From assembly GCA_963843085.1 (NCBI GenBank), contig CAWJJG010000011.1, positions 62,001-126,000 on the forward strand: DNA of 64,000 nt, written 5' to 3'. Position numbers and translations under genes: made by a program. This document shows positions 47,717-57,535 of the stretch, piece after piece; position 1 is the first letter of the stretch, and every line of letters begins with the position of its first letter. The stretch comes from DASUPK01 sp963843085. GTDB taxonomy: Bacteria > Actinomycetota > Thermoleophilia > Solirubrobacterales > 70-9. Under the pieces are notes generated by a model. It did not search any database, had not been told where the DNA came from, and saw only the letters and a list, made by a program, of their open reading frames with translations.

Positions 47717-47933
47717 CGGACCACACGGTCAATCGACATCGGGGTCGAGGGGTCCACCCACGCGGATGCGGAAGTGCCGGCCGTGCCGGCCGTGCGCCTT
47801 CCCCTCATCGCCCGGACCCCACTTGTTCCGGCCATGACATGCCGCACTTATATCCGCTGGCACTGCGGCCCGCCACCGCGGTTTTCCGCAATCTTGGCCG
47901 TGCCCCGGGCGTGGGCCGCTTCGATATGGACGC

Positions 47934-50894
47934 TCAGCCCGAGGTGGGGTCGAAGGGGCCGGAGGAGAGAGCCGGTGTCGACCACGTGAAGCGAGTCACA
48001 TCGCCCTCGGGAGCCAGCGCGCCCGGCCGCTGGCCACGGCGAACGAAGAGCACCGGGGCCAGCGCCGCCTTGGCGATCTCGGAGCGGACGGGCCCGAGTC
48101 CCTCCTGTCGCCAGCGAAGCGAGAGACCGACCACAAGCAGCCCGGCCCCCTCCATCTCTCCGACGATCCCAACGCCCGGCTCCGAGACCAGGGGCTCGGC
48201 CGAGACCCCCGTGTAGCGCTGCAGGAGGAGCCCGGCGTCGGCGAGCATCCGGCTGACCCGGGAGCCGTCCTCCCCGGCGCCCGCTGCGCCGACGAGCTTC
48301 AGCTCGGCTCCGGTCGCCGAGGCCAGCCACGCGCCGAGCTCGAGAGCGGCCCAGTCGTGTTCGGCGCCGCCGAAGGGAACCAGGATCGGCGAGCCCGTGC
48401 GTGGCCGCACCTGCTGGCTCTCGGTCGCGACCAGCACGGCGACGTCGCACGGCGCCTCCGCCAGGACCGTGCCGATCTCGCCTCTCGGCACGCCGGCGCC
48501 CACGAGCGGGCGCCGCCCCTCGGTGAGGACCAGGTCTACCTCCTCCCGGGACGCGATGTGGCTGAGATCGGCACCGACGTTCGCGGAGATGAAGGCGACC
48601 GCACGAGCTGCGATCCCGCTCTCGATCAGCTCGTCGCGCGCCCGCTGCATCTGCTCCGTCGCCTCGCCGAGCAGGCGATTCTCGGTCTGCAGTCCGCCGC
48701 GCACGCCCGCGGCGGGGCCGCGAGGCGGCTGGACCAGCCGCGCGAGGATCAGCTCGCGCGGAGGCTCCGCGGCCGCCAGAGGCTCGGCCAGAGCCCGGAG
48801 CTGGGCGAGGCCTGATTCGCGCTCCGGAACCACGAGGATCGAGCGCTCGGGGATCTCGAGCCGGGGATGCTCGATGGCCGACTCCCGCCGCGCGGCCTCG
48901 AGCTCGTCGCTCAAGGGGGCCCCGTACTCGTTGCGAGGGTCGAAGAGCCTCAGCAGCGGCCCCGCCATCAGGGTCGTCACCAGAGCCATGATCACCAGCG
49001 CGGCGAACAGGGCCTCCGAGATCACTCCCTTCTCGAGCCCGATGTTCAGGACGATCAGCTCCGTCAGGCCACGCGTGTTCATCAGGGTGCCGATCACCGC
49101 TGCGGGCCGCCAGCCGAATCCGACGACGCGGGCGGTGATCATCGCCCCGAACAGCTTTCCCACGACCGCGATCGCGAGCAGCGCCCCGGTGATCAGGTAG
49201 AGCTCGGGCCTGTCCAGAAGGCCGACGTTGGTGCGGAGCCCCGTGTAGGCGAAGAAGAGCGGGAGCAGGAGCGTGACGACGAAGTCCTCGAGCCTCCCGG
49301 TCACGTCCTCGGTCAGCTCGGCGTGGCGGGGCATGATGAACCCCATCACGAAGGCACCGAAGATCAGCGCGACTCCGATCGTCTCCGTCGCAAAAGCCGA
49401 AAGCAGCACTCCGGCCAAGATCGCGGCCATCCACCCTCCGGGTATCCGACCAGCCTCGTCATATGCCCGCGATACCCGCCCGATCAGCGGACGGACGACC
49501 AGGAACATGGCGCCGCAGAAGAGGACGGCGAGCAGGATCGTCCGCGCCACGTCCTCTCCGGATCCGGCCGTGGCCACGGCGATCGCCAGCGCGATCAGGA
49601 ACCAGGCGGTGACGTCGTCGATGGCCGCCGAGGCAATCGCGATCGCGCCGACCGGCCGCTTGAGCATGCGGCGCTCGACCAGGATCCTCGCCAGCACCGG
49701 GAAGGCCGTGATCGACATCGCGACACCCATGAACAGCCCGAACGCGACGAACTTCTGATCCGGCGCGATCAGCGTGTAGATCGGGACCGCCGCGGCCATG
49801 CCGAGCACCATGGGCAGGGCAACGCTGGCGTTCGAGATCGCGACGGCCTGGGTGAGACGCCCCCGGAGCTGCGCGAGATCGAGCTCCAGGCCGACGAGGA
49901 ACATGTAGAAGATCAGCCCGAGATTGGCGACGACTCCGATCAGCGGGATGACGTCGACGGGAAAGACGAGCGCCTGCAGCCCGGGGGTCAGGGCTCCGAA
50001 CACAGTGGGCCCGAGGACGATCCCGGCGATTACCTCGCCCATGACTCGCGGCTGAGCAACTCGAGTCGCCAGCCAGCCGAAGACCCGGGCGACGAGCACC
50101 ACGACGGCAACGGCGATGAAGAACGCAGCCAGGGTCTTGCCGAACTCGCGAGTCCGTTCCGCCTGGAGGCGCTCCCGGGGCGGCGGGTTGGCGGCGGCCG
50201 GACCCCGCCCAGCCGACCTGGGCCGAGCCGCCGCCGGGGTCAGGGTCAGATCGAGGTCGCGGTCCCGTGCGACCCCCGCAATCGTCACCTCGCCGCCGTC
50301 CAGGCACCGAGCCCGGCCGGATAGCTCACCGTCGCGGTAATCGGCGGTGCCCAGCGTCCGATCCTCGGCGATCAAGGCGACGCCGTTCTGCGTGTCGTCG
50401 ATCCGAATGGTGCCCCCGAGACACACTGACTCCGGCGTCAGGCTGTAGTCGGCAGCGATCGATCCCGGAGCACGAGCCGTGCGGCTGCCGGGCGGGGGAG
50501 CATCGCTGGCCCGGTTCGCCGAGACCGGAGTGCCCGCCACGGAACCGCGAAGCGCGTCGTCGCCGACCGTCGCCGTCAGCTCCGCGTTGCGCCCGTCGAC
50601 GCAATGGACCGGCCCCGTCAGCGAACCATCCCGGAGTCGGAGCTTGCCGGTCGGCGTGCCCTCAGTGCTCTCGAGATTGACGAACTGGCCCGACTGCACC
50701 AGGTCGAAACGTGGGCCGAGGCATGGGTCCGACGGGATCGACTCGTAGCCGCCCGCGATCTGGGCCTGGGCCCGCTGGTTGTTGCCGGCCCGGATGCTGA
50801 GACCCGCACCGATAGTGGCGAAGACGATCAGGACGGCGTAGAAGGCGAGGAGTCGCTGCCGTGAGACCGTTGGATGGGCACCCTCGGTAGCCAC
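47934..50894 (-). CDS. CPA2 cation:proton antiporter with extra N- and C-terminal domains
   Basis: About 986 residues from GTG 50894 (TTG 50933 also possible). An N-terminal helix (LLAFYAVLIVFATIGAGLSI) is followed by an extracytoplasmic region (about 35-235) with two repeats of the type PCLGPRFDLVQSGQ / VCLGGTIRIDDTQNG. Next comes the Kef-type antiporter core (about 260-660: QPRVMGEVIAGIVLGPTVFG, FYMFLVGLELDLAQLRG, DDVTAWFLIALAIA, NTRGLTELIVLNIGL), then two universal-stress-protein-like domains (about 690-960; RSILVVPERESGL, GSPILVPFGGAEHDW). It exchanges K+ or Na+ for H+. The accessory domains probably regulate it. Confidence 0.88.
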   Translation of the reverse strand: MATEGAHPTVSRQRLLAFYAVLIVFATIGAGLSIRAGNNQRAQAQIAGGYESIPSDPCLGPRFDLVQSGQFVNLESTEGTPTGKLRLRDGSLTGPVHCVDGRNAELTATVGDDALRGSVAGTPVSANRASDAPPPGSRTARAPGSIAADYSLTPESVCLGGTIRIDDTQNGVALIAEDRTLGTADYRDGELSGRARCLDGGEVTIAGVARDRDLDLTLTPAAARPRSAGRGPAAANPPPRERLQAERTREFGKTLAAFFIAVAVVVLVARVFGWLATRVAQPRVMGEVIAGIVLGPTVFGALTPGLQALVFPVDVIPLIGVVANLGLIFYMFLVGLELDLAQLRGRLTQAVAISNASVALPMVLGMAAAVPIYTLIAPDQKFVAFGLFMGVAMSITAFPVLARILVERRMLKRPVGAIAIASAAIDDVTAWFLIALAIAVATAGSGEDVARTILLAVLFCGAMFLVVRPLIGRVSRAYDEAGRIPGGWMAAILAGVLLSAFATETIGVALIFGAFVMGFIMPRHAELTEDVTGRLEDFVVTLLLPLFFAYTGLRTNVGLLDRPELYLITGALLAIAVVGKLFGAMITARVVGFGWRPAAVIGTLMNTRGLTELIVLNIGLEKGVISEALFAALVIMALVTTLMAGPLLRLFDPRNEYGAPLSDELEAARRESAIEHPRLEIPERSILVVPERESGLAQLRALAEPLAAAEPPRELILARLVQPPRGPAAGVRGGLQTENRLLGEATEQMQRARDELIESGIAARAVAFISANVGADLSHIASREEVDLVLTEGRRPLVGAGVPRGEIGTVLAEAPCDVAVLVATESQQVRPRTGSPILVPFGGAEHDWAALELGAWLASATGAELKLVGAAGAGEDGSRVSRMLADAGLLLQRYTGVSAEPLVSEPGVGIVGEMEGAGLLVVGLSLRWRQEGLGPVRSEIAKAALAPVLFVRRGQRPGALAPEGDVTRFTWSTPALSSGPFDPTSG

Positions 50895-50979
50895 TCGGGG
50901 CGGCAGCCTAGCCGCACCAGTCCCAGCAACCAAGCTGAAACGAGGTATTGCCGCCGGCCAGCTGCAGGGATAGGTTTGC

Positions 50980-52752
50980 GTGGTGGCCGTGCCGCCAGAG
51001 TCCCTCGCACCGTCCGAGGTGGCGGCCTACGTCCTCGCCGACCTGGCGATCATCCTGCTGGCGGCTCGCATCGTCGGTGGGCTGTTCGTCAAGCTGAAGC
51101 AGCCCAGGATCGTCGGCGAGATCATCGCGGGCATCCTGATCGGCCCGACGGTGCTCGGAGGGGAGCTCTCCAAGGGCGCGATCACCAGCCTCGACAAGCC
51201 CGCTCAGGCTGGCAGCGGGCTGGTCAACGATCTGTTCCCCCTGCAGGCCTTCTCGTTCCTGAGCCTGATCGGGGTCCTCACCCTGGTTTTCTTCATGTTC
51301 CTGGTCGGACTCGAAGTCCAACAGCGGCTGCTGAAAGGCCGTGGGTCCGAGATCGCCGCTGTCGCCCTGGCTGTCATCGCGGCACCTGTCGTGCTGGGCT
51401 TCGTGGTCGGCGCGATTCTCGACAAACCCGGGGTGTGGAAGGTGGCGATAACCCCCGACGGCCAGTCCGTCTCAGCAACGACGCACGCGCTCTTCATCGG
51501 CGCCGGTCTCGCCGTCACCGCCTTTCCGGTGATGGCGCGGATCCTTCAGGAGAAACGCATGCTCTCCAGCGACATGGGAGCAATCGGCGTGGGCGCCGCC
51601 GCGATCGTGACCCCCGTGATGTTCCTGATCGTGGCCGGCGCCACTGCCTCTGCCAAGGGCCAGGGGGTCCCGAACACAATCGGAGTCAAGCTCCTGCTCG
51701 CCCTGGGGCTTGTCGCGGTCCTCTTCCTCGTCGTGCGCCCCGCCTTGAAGCCAATTCTCGATCGCAGGTTCGTGGAAGGTGAGCCGCTCGACGGCGATCT
51801 CTTCGCGCTGCTGCTCTTCGGCGCGCTGCTCACCGGTTTGGCCGCGGACCGCATCGGAATCAACTCGCTGAACGGCGGTTTTCTGTTCGGTGCATGCGTC
51901 CCCCAGATACCGGGTCTGGGCCGGGCGGTACTCGACCGGATGTCCCAGTTCGTGGTCGTCTTCATGATCCCGATCTTCCTGGCCGTGTCCGGGCTGCAGA
52001 CCGACCTCACCGTCCTGCGGCCCGAGCACATCGCCGGCATCGTGATCTTTCTCGTGGCGATGGTCCTCGCCAAGTGGGGCGCGGGAGCCGTGGCGGGACG
52101 AGCAGTCGGGCTGACCTGGAGGGACGCGAACACGGTGGGGGTGCTGATGAACTGCCGTGGGCTGATGATCCTCGTGGTGGCCCTGATCGGAAAACAGGCG
52201 GGGGTGATCACCGACCCGATGCAGGGCGCGTTCGTGATCGGCGCAATCGCCACGACGCTGATGACCGGGCCCCTGGTCGACTTCTTCGTGCCCGATGCGG
52301 AGGTCGAGGCGGAGCGGGAGAAATCGATCGCTGCGTCGACTCAGTTGCTCCCGACAATGACCGGCGGGCCGCGCGTGCTGGTCGCCCCCGGCGATTCACT
52401 CGGCGGGGAATGGGCGCTGCGAAAGGCGCGCGAGTTTCTCGGCGGCGAGGGACCGCCGCCGCAGTTCCTGGTGGCAAGCCTCCCGGGGCTCTACGAGGGC
52501 GGCGACTATGTCGGCGCCGGGTCGGAGGAGCAGGATCACGCGGTGGGCAACGCCCTCGCCTGGGTCCTTCCCTGCACGGATGCGCTGCGCGCCGAGGGAG
52601 CCGATGCGGCGGGAGCGTCCTTCCAGAGCCCCGACCCTCCGACCGATCTCGCCAGGTTGGCGACCGAGTGGGCAGCAACGGACGCCATCGTCACGTCCGA
52701 CGAGGATGCCATGGCGCTGGAGGGAGCGGACATCCATACCGTCCGCCCCTGA
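50980..52752 (+). CDS. CPA2 cation:proton antiporter, shorter
   Basis: 590 residues from GTG 50980. Kef-type core of about 12 helices: KQPRIVGEIIAGILIGPTVLG, FFMFLVGLEVQQRLLKG, GLAVTAFPVMARILQE, MNCRGLMILVVALIGKQ. A soluble C-terminal part (about 460-590) begins LPTMTGGPRVLVAPGDSLGGEW and is not recognised. It diverges from the large antiporter (gap 85 bp) and shares the QPR(V/I)(M/V)GE and RG(L)xE/MI motifs with it, so the two are homologous and may be co-regulated. Confidence 0.9.
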   Translation: MVAVPPESLAPSEVAAYVLADLAIILLAARIVGGLFVKLKQPRIVGEIIAGILIGPTVLGGELSKGAITSLDKPAQAGSGLVNDLFPLQAFSFLSLIGVLTLVFFMFLVGLEVQQRLLKGRGSEIAAVALAVIAAPVVLGFVVGAILDKPGVWKVAITPDGQSVSATTHALFIGAGLAVTAFPVMARILQEKRMLSSDMGAIGVGAAAIVTPVMFLIVAGATASAKGQGVPNTIGVKLLLALGLVAVLFLVVRPALKPILDRRFVEGEPLDGDLFALLLFGALLTGLAADRIGINSLNGGFLFGACVPQIPGLGRAVLDRMSQFVVVFMIPIFLAVSGLQTDLTVLRPEHIAGIVIFLVAMVLAKWGAGAVAGRAVGLTWRDANTVGVLMNCRGLMILVVALIGKQAGVITDPMQGAFVIGAIATTLMTGPLVDFFVPDAEVEAEREKSIAASTQLLPTMTGGPRVLVAPGDSLGGEWALRKAREFLGGEGPPPQFLVASLPGLYEGGDYVGAGSEEQDHAVGNALAWVLPCTDALRAEGADAAGASFQSPDPPTDLARLATEWAATDAIVTSDEDAMALEGADIHTVRP

Positions 52753-52788
52753 CGGGAGGCGACGTCGACTTCGCCGGGGCGTTCTCTC

Positions 52789-53160
52789 TCAACGCCCCTG
52801 CTTCGACTGCCAGAACGCTACCTCGCCGCCGTCTGGAGTCGAGATCACACTGCGAAACCCCTCCGGGCCTTCGCGCGGGCCGAGCAGGATCTCACCCCCG
52901 AGGTCACGGGCCTGCTCCGTCGTCAGCCGGATGTCCGGGACATCCACATAAGGCAGCCAGAGCGGACGCTCCGAGGCCTCACACTGGACGACTCCGCCTC
53001 CCACTCCATTCCCCATCCCCAGGGACAGGTAGGAGCCATTGCCCGCATGAATGCGCTCGGGGCGCCAGCCGAAGAGCCGCGCGTAGAACTCGACGGCACC
53101 CCGCTGGTCTTGAGTGTGAAGCTCGAGGTGGATCACGGGATTGCCGTCGCGCGAATTCAT
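52789..53160 (-). CDS. VOC (glyoxalase-like) protein
   Basis: 123 residues from ATG 53160. It contains the beta-alpha-beta-beta-beta repeats of the vicinal oxygen chelate fold: PVIHLELHTQDQRGAVEFYARLFGW, YVDVPDIRLTTEQARDLGGEILLGPREGPEGF and SVISTPDGGEVAFWQSK. His (HLELHT) and Glu (GEVAFW) occupy the usual metal positions. Substrate unknown. It stands between two unrelated genes, convergent with the antiporter and divergent from the sigma gene. Confidence 0.88.
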   Translation of the reverse strand: MNSRDGNPVIHLELHTQDQRGAVEFYARLFGWRPERIHAGNGSYLSLGMGNGVGGGVVQCEASERPLWLPYVDVPDIRLTTEQARDLGGEILLGPREGPEGFRSVISTPDGGEVAFWQSKQGR

Positions 53161-53250
53161 TCCGTGTCCAGTTAGACCCCTCAACGCGCGCTAATTCATC
53201 GGTGGCCGATGATTTCTCGTGGCCCTCTCGGTCTACTCTGCGTAGACGGG

Positions 53251-54357
53251 ATGAGCACGACGCCGACAGAGGTGGAGCAGCGCCATCTGCTCGAGACCGC
53301 CCGCAAGGGCAGCGAGGACGCCTACGCGCGCCTGGTGGAGCTGCACCGCTCCGAGCTCCAGGCCCACTGCTACCGGATGCTGGGCTCCGTGCAGGACGCC
53401 GAGGACGCCCTTCAGGAGGCGCTGGTCCGGGCCTGGAAGAGCCTCGACAAGTTCGAGGGCCGAAGCTCCCTGCGCTCCTGGCTCTACCGGATCGCCACCA
53501 ACACCTCGCTCGACGCGATCGGGAAGCGGCCCAAGCGGATTCTGCCGATCGACTACGGGCCCCCGGCTGACCCGCACGAGGGGGTCGGCGAGCCCCTCGT
53601 CGAGTCCGTCTGGATCGAGCCGTTCCCCGACGAGACGCTCGGCATCGAGGACGGCTACGCCTCGCCCGACGCCCGGTATGAGCAGCGCGAGTCGGTCGAG
53701 CTCGCCTTCATCGCGGCGCTCCAGCTGCTGCCCGCCAACCAGCGCGCGGTACTGATCCTGCGCGAGGTGCTCGGCTTCTCCGCCCAGGAGACCGCCGAGA
53801 CGCTCGACACGAGCGTCGCCTCCGTGAACAGCGCGCTGCAGCGGGCCCGGGCGACGATCGACAAGAAGCTGCCCGAGCAGAGCCAGCAGGAGACACTCAA
53901 GGCGCTCGGCGACGAGAAACTACGCGACCTCGTCGAAACCTGGGCGGACGCCTGGGAGCGCAACGACGTCGAGACCGTGGTCGCGATGCTGGCTGACGAT
54001 GCGGCCTTCACGATGCCGCCGATGAGCCGCTGGTTCTACGGCGACGGGATCCGCGGCTTCCTGGAGAACTCATCGATGACGGGCGAGTGGGGCTGGCGGT
54101 CCATCCCCGTCACGGCAAACGGCCAGGCGGCCCTCGCCTTCTACAGCTGGGACGAGGAGAAGCAGACCCGGGTCCCCTTCGCGATCAACGTGCTCACCTT
54201 CGAGGGCGAGAAGGTCAAGCAGGTGGACGCGTTCATCGTCCGCAGCTCGCAGGACCCGGACCCCGAGGTCCAGGCGCGCACGCCCGAGCAGCCGGCCGAC
54301 TACGAGAAGCTCGCCAGCGCCTACGGGCGGTTCGGACTGCCTGCTACTTTGGACTAG
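53251..54357 (+). CDS. ECF sigma factor with C-terminal SnoaL-like domain
   Basis: 368 residues from ATG 53251. Region 2: HCYRMLGSVQDAEDALQEALVRAWKSLDKFEGRSSLRSWLYRIATN; region 4: LLPANQRAVLILREVLGFSAQETAETLDTSVASVNSALQRAR. The last 130 residues (RDLVETWADAWERNDVETVVAMLADDAAFTMPP) form a SnoaL/NTF2-like domain. This is the SigG/ECF41-like architecture in which the extra domain replaces a separate anti-sigma factor and controls activity. No target promoter is identified. Confidence 0.93.
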   Translation: MSTTPTEVEQRHLLETARKGSEDAYARLVELHRSELQAHCYRMLGSVQDAEDALQEALVRAWKSLDKFEGRSSLRSWLYRIATNTSLDAIGKRPKRILPIDYGPPADPHEGVGEPLVESVWIEPFPDETLGIEDGYASPDARYEQRESVELAFIAALQLLPANQRAVLILREVLGFSAQETAETLDTSVASVNSALQRARATIDKKLPEQSQQETLKALGDEKLRDLVETWADAWERNDVETVVAMLADDAAFTMPPMSRWFYGDGIRGFLENSSMTGEWGWRSIPVTANGQAALAFYSWDEEKQTRVPFAINVLTFEGEKVKQVDAFIVRSSQDPDPEVQARTPEQPADYEKLASAYGRFGLPATLD

Positions 54358-54524
54358 CGGGCTGTCACCACCGGGCGAACGGCCCCGTCTCAGTGGTGGA
54401 GCACATTTCGGCCGCCCTCTTGACTTCGAGCGCGGTCGAACTTGTACAAACAACCGATGAATTTCGGGGAGGTCTCCGGTCGTAACTGGAAACGACCCCA
54501 AAGTGGCACAGGAGGCCAATTCAG

Positions 54525-56045
54525 ATGACGCAGGCACAGGGTGGAACAGCAACGGGCATCACCGAGCCGGTGAGCGACCGCTCCCGATGGATCGCGCTGT
54601 ACGTGCTCTGCGCGGGCATGCTGATGATCGTCCTCGACGTCACCGTCGTAAATGTCGCGCTGCCCTCCATCAAGGACGACCTCGGCTTCAACCAGTCGAG
54701 CCTCGCCTGGGTGGTGAACGCCTACCTGATCACCTTCGGAGGCCTGCTGCTGCTCGCAGGGCGCCTCGGCGACCTGCTCGGCCGGCGCAGGATCTTCCTG
54801 ATCGGCCTCGCAGTGTTCGTCGCGGCGTCCATCCTCTGCGGCGCCTCGCAGAGCGAGGGCATGCTGATCGGCGCCCGCCTGCTGCAGGGGATCGGCGGCG
54901 CGATGACCTCGGCCGTGATCCTCGGGATGATCGTGACGATGTTCCCGGAGCGAGGGGAACAGGCCAAGGCCGTCGGCGTCTACGCGTTCGTCGCCTCCGC
55001 CGGCGGCGCGGTCGGGCTGCTGCTCGGCGGCGTGATCACCCAGGTCATCAGCTGGCACTGGATCTTCTTCATCAACGCCCCGATCGGCCTCGTGACCGCG
55101 ATTACGGCGAGGCGCCTGCTCGAAGACGACAAGGGCCTCGGCTTCAAGCAGGGCGCGGACCTGCTGGGCGCGTTCCTGATCACCACCTCGCTGATGCTGG
55201 GCGTCTACACGATCGTGAAGCCGGCGGCCGAGCAGGGCTGGGGCGCCTCCGAGACGCTGCTGCTGGGCGCGGGCTCGCTGGTCCTGCTCGCCCTGTTCGT
55301 CGCCCGCGAGGCGACCGCCGGAACGCCGTTGATCCCGCTGCGGATCTTCCGCTCGCGGAACGTCAGCGGGGCGAACATCGTCCAGGTGCTGACGGTCGCG
55401 GGGATGTTCGGCATGTTCTTCATGGGGTCCCTCTACCTGCAGCTGGTGCAGGGCTACGACGCTCTTCAGATCGGGCTGGCCTTCCTGCCGGTGACGATCA
55501 TCATGGGGACGCTCACGGGCCGCTACTCGGAGCCGCTGATCATGCGGTTCGGCGCCCGCCGCCTCCTCTTCCCGGGACTCAGCCTGGTCGCGCTCGGGCT
55601 CGTCTACTTCACGCGGGCTCCCGTCAACGCCAACTACTGGACCGACGTCTTTCCGGTCCTGGTGCTGCTCGGCACAGGCATCGGCGTCTGCTTCCCGGCG
55701 CTGATGACGATCGCGATGTCGGGGGCCACCCGCAGCGACGCGGGGCTCGCCTCCGGCCTGGTCAACACCTCGGCCCAGGTCGGCGGGGCAATCGGCCTCG
55801 CGGTCCTCGCGACGCTTTCGACTTCACGCAGCAACACGCTCGAGGACGCCGGCCACTCAACGGCCTCGGCGCTGACCAGCGGCTACCACCTCGCGTTCTG
55901 GGTGGCCGCCGGGCTGGTCGTGGCCGCCATCGCCGTCGCCGCGACCGTGATCGAGCCCGAGGCCAAGGCCGCGGAGCAGTTCGGCGAGGAGATGCCCGAG
56001 GAGATGCCGCAGCCCGACGAGGCCGCCTACTCCGAGGCCGCCTAG
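54525..56045 (+). CDS. MFS drug transporter, DHA2 (14-helix) family
   Basis: 506 residues. DHA2 signatures: LMIVLDVTVVNVALPSIKDDLGF (motif D1) and LLLLAGRLGDLLGRRR (motif A); motif C-like GAVGLLLGG is present. About 14 hydrophobic helices. It probably exports cationic or hydrophobic drugs by proton exchange. The AGGAGG upstream is partly visible (GCACAGGAGGCCAATTCAG before ATG 54525). The 167-bp gap before it has no gene. It is followed 1 bp later by an F420-type protein gene, so both may be induced together. Confidence 0.93.
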   Translation: MTQAQGGTATGITEPVSDRSRWIALYVLCAGMLMIVLDVTVVNVALPSIKDDLGFNQSSLAWVVNAYLITFGGLLLLAGRLGDLLGRRRIFLIGLAVFVAASILCGASQSEGMLIGARLLQGIGGAMTSAVILGMIVTMFPERGEQAKAVGVYAFVASAGGAVGLLLGGVITQVISWHWIFFINAPIGLVTAITARRLLEDDKGLGFKQGADLLGAFLITTSLMLGVYTIVKPAAEQGWGASETLLLGAGSLVLLALFVAREATAGTPLIPLRIFRSRNVSGANIVQVLTVAGMFGMFFMGSLYLQLVQGYDALQIGLAFLPVTIIMGTLTGRYSEPLIMRFGARRLLFPGLSLVALGLVYFTRAPVNANYWTDVFPVLVLLGTGIGVCFPALMTIAMSGATRSDAGLASGLVNTSAQVGGAIGLAVLATLSTSRSNTLEDAGHSTASALTSGYHLAFWVAAGLVVAAIAVAATVIEPEAKAAEQFGEEMPEEMPQPDEAAYSEAA

Positions 56046-56046
56046 T

Positions 56047-56409
56047 TTGGACGAAGCGGTCCAGCGGGCTCTCGAGAACGACCGGACGGTCGACATCACG
56101 ACAACCGGGCGGTCCAGCGGGGATCCCCGGCGGATCGAGATCTGGCGTTACCGCTACGACGGCAGGACGTTCTTGAGCGGATCTCCGGGGACCCGTGACT
56201 GGTACGCGAACCTGCTGGCCCACCCTGAGTTCACCTTCCACCTGAAGGGCAGCGCCCAGGCCGATCTGCCGGCCGTCGCCCGCCCGATCACGGATGAGGC
56301 CGAGCGGCGCGAGGTGATCGCAGGGATCCTCGAGGACCTCGGGCGCGGGTCAGAGAACCTGGCCGAGTGGGTTGCCGGCAGCCCCCTGGCCGAGGTCGAA
56401 TTCCGCTAA
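56047..56409 (+). CDS. Deazaflavin (F420)-dependent nitroreductase-like protein
   Basis: 120 residues from TTG 56047. The Ddn/FDOR pattern is clear: VDITTTGRSSGDPRRIEIW, YDGRTFLSGSPGTRDWYANLLAHPEFTFHL, then a short helix end. Members of this family use F420 or related flavins to reduce or bind small molecules, in the cytoplasm or at the membrane. It is translationally adjacent to the DHA2 exporter. The stop overlaps the convergent diguanylate cyclase stop. Confidence 0.85.
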   Translation: MDEAVQRALENDRTVDITTTGRSSGDPRRIEIWRYRYDGRTFLSGSPGTRDWYANLLAHPEFTFHLKGSAQADLPAVARPITDEAERREVIAGILEDLGRGSENLAEWVAGSPLAEVEFR

Positions 56410-57446
56410 TCGGTCGCCGGGGCGAGCCCGGGATCGAGTCGACTGTCCACAGCGGTCCGGTTGCGGCCGGCCCGCTTCGCCGTGTAGAGAGCGGCATCCG
56501 CGAGCTGCATGTGCGGCTGGAGCTCAACCGGTGCCGCGGCGGCTGTGACGCCGGCACTCAGCGTCGAGCGCGGGAGCCCGGGCGCCGTGACCCTGTACGC
56601 GGCGCGCACTCTCTCCGCGTACTCCAGGGACTGCTCCGCATCCGAGTCGACCAGCAGGACCGCGAACTCCTCTCCTCCCATCCGCCCGACCAGATCGCCC
56701 TCGCGCGTCTGCTCGCGGAAGATCTGGCCAAGGCGCATGAGCACCTTGTCGCCGACGTCATGACCGAACTCGTCGTTGACAGCCTTGAAGTGGTCGATGT
56801 CGAAGGAGACGAACCCCAGCGTCGTCCCGCTGCGTCGGGATCGCGAGAGCTGGGCGTTGGCGGCCTCGAGAAAGCCTCTGCGGTTCAGCAAGCCGGTCAG
56901 GCCGTCGACCCGCGCCTCGCCCGCGAGCCGTTCAACCAGCCTCTCGTTGCGACCGGAGAGCAGGTCGACGACGATGCCGACCACCGCCATCGAGACCACC
57001 ACGTCCAGCCACCGATCGACGTAGCCGACACCCGGCGGGAGCGAGATCAGGGTCAGCGCGTGCACGACCCCCACCCAGGCGACGATCATGACCGCGCCGC
57101 GGCGCCCGAAGAAGTAGGACTCCCAGAGCACCGGCCAGGCGTAGAGCGCGGCGCCGTCCCCATGCCCCTTCGTCGTCGCGATGGTGAGGCCGATCAGCGC
57201 CGCGCCGACCGGGCCGATCGCCGCGAGGGCTCCAACGGGCAGCCGAGGACCCCAGAGCACCAGGGCGGTGACGAAGACCAGCGCGATGAAGCTCGGCAAC
57301 AGCGAGAAATGCTCCCCGCCGGGCAGCAAGGCCTCGATCATGCCGACCAAGGTGGCGCCGCCGAACATCCCGGCGGCGCTGTACGCCATCGCCTTCCTGG
57401 TGTAGCCCTCTCGGGCGCTGAGAAGCGGTTTCACGCTTGCGTCCAC
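56406..57446 (-). CDS. Membrane diguanylate cyclase (GGDEF)
   Basis: 346 residues. Six or so helices (about 18-165) of an unrecognised MASE-like sensor, a short coil, then a GGDEF domain (about 178-330): DGLTGLLNRRGF, VSFDIDHFKAVNDEFGHDVGD. The active site is intact (G257-G-E-E-F261) and the product-inhibition I-site is present (R248-E-G-D251). It should synthesise cyclic di-GMP. No EAL or HD-GYP partner is in the window. The membrane part suggests sensing of an envelope signal. Confidence 0.95.
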   Translation of the reverse strand: MDASVKPLLSAREGYTRKAMAYSAAGMFGGATLVGMIEALLPGGEHFSLLPSFIALVFVTALVLWGPRLPVGALAAIGPVGAALIGLTIATTKGHGDGAALYAWPVLWESYFFGRRGAVMIVAWVGVVHALTLISLPPGVGYVDRWLDVVVSMAVVGIVVDLLSGRNERLVERLAGEARVDGLTGLLNRRGFLEAANAQLSRSRRSGTTLGFVSFDIDHFKAVNDEFGHDVGDKVLMRLGQIFREQTREGDLVGRMGGEEFAVLLVDSDAEQSLEYAERVRAAYRVTAPGLPRSTLSAGVTAAAAPVELQPHMQLADAALYTAKRAGRNRTAVDSRLDPGLAPATD

Positions 57447-57535
57447 CCTGTTCGCTCCCAGTCATGGTCGACCGGGCGGCTGCCCTCCTCATCCGTATTT
57501 CTCCCCCTTTCGCAACCTCCGTTACCGTCCCCGCG

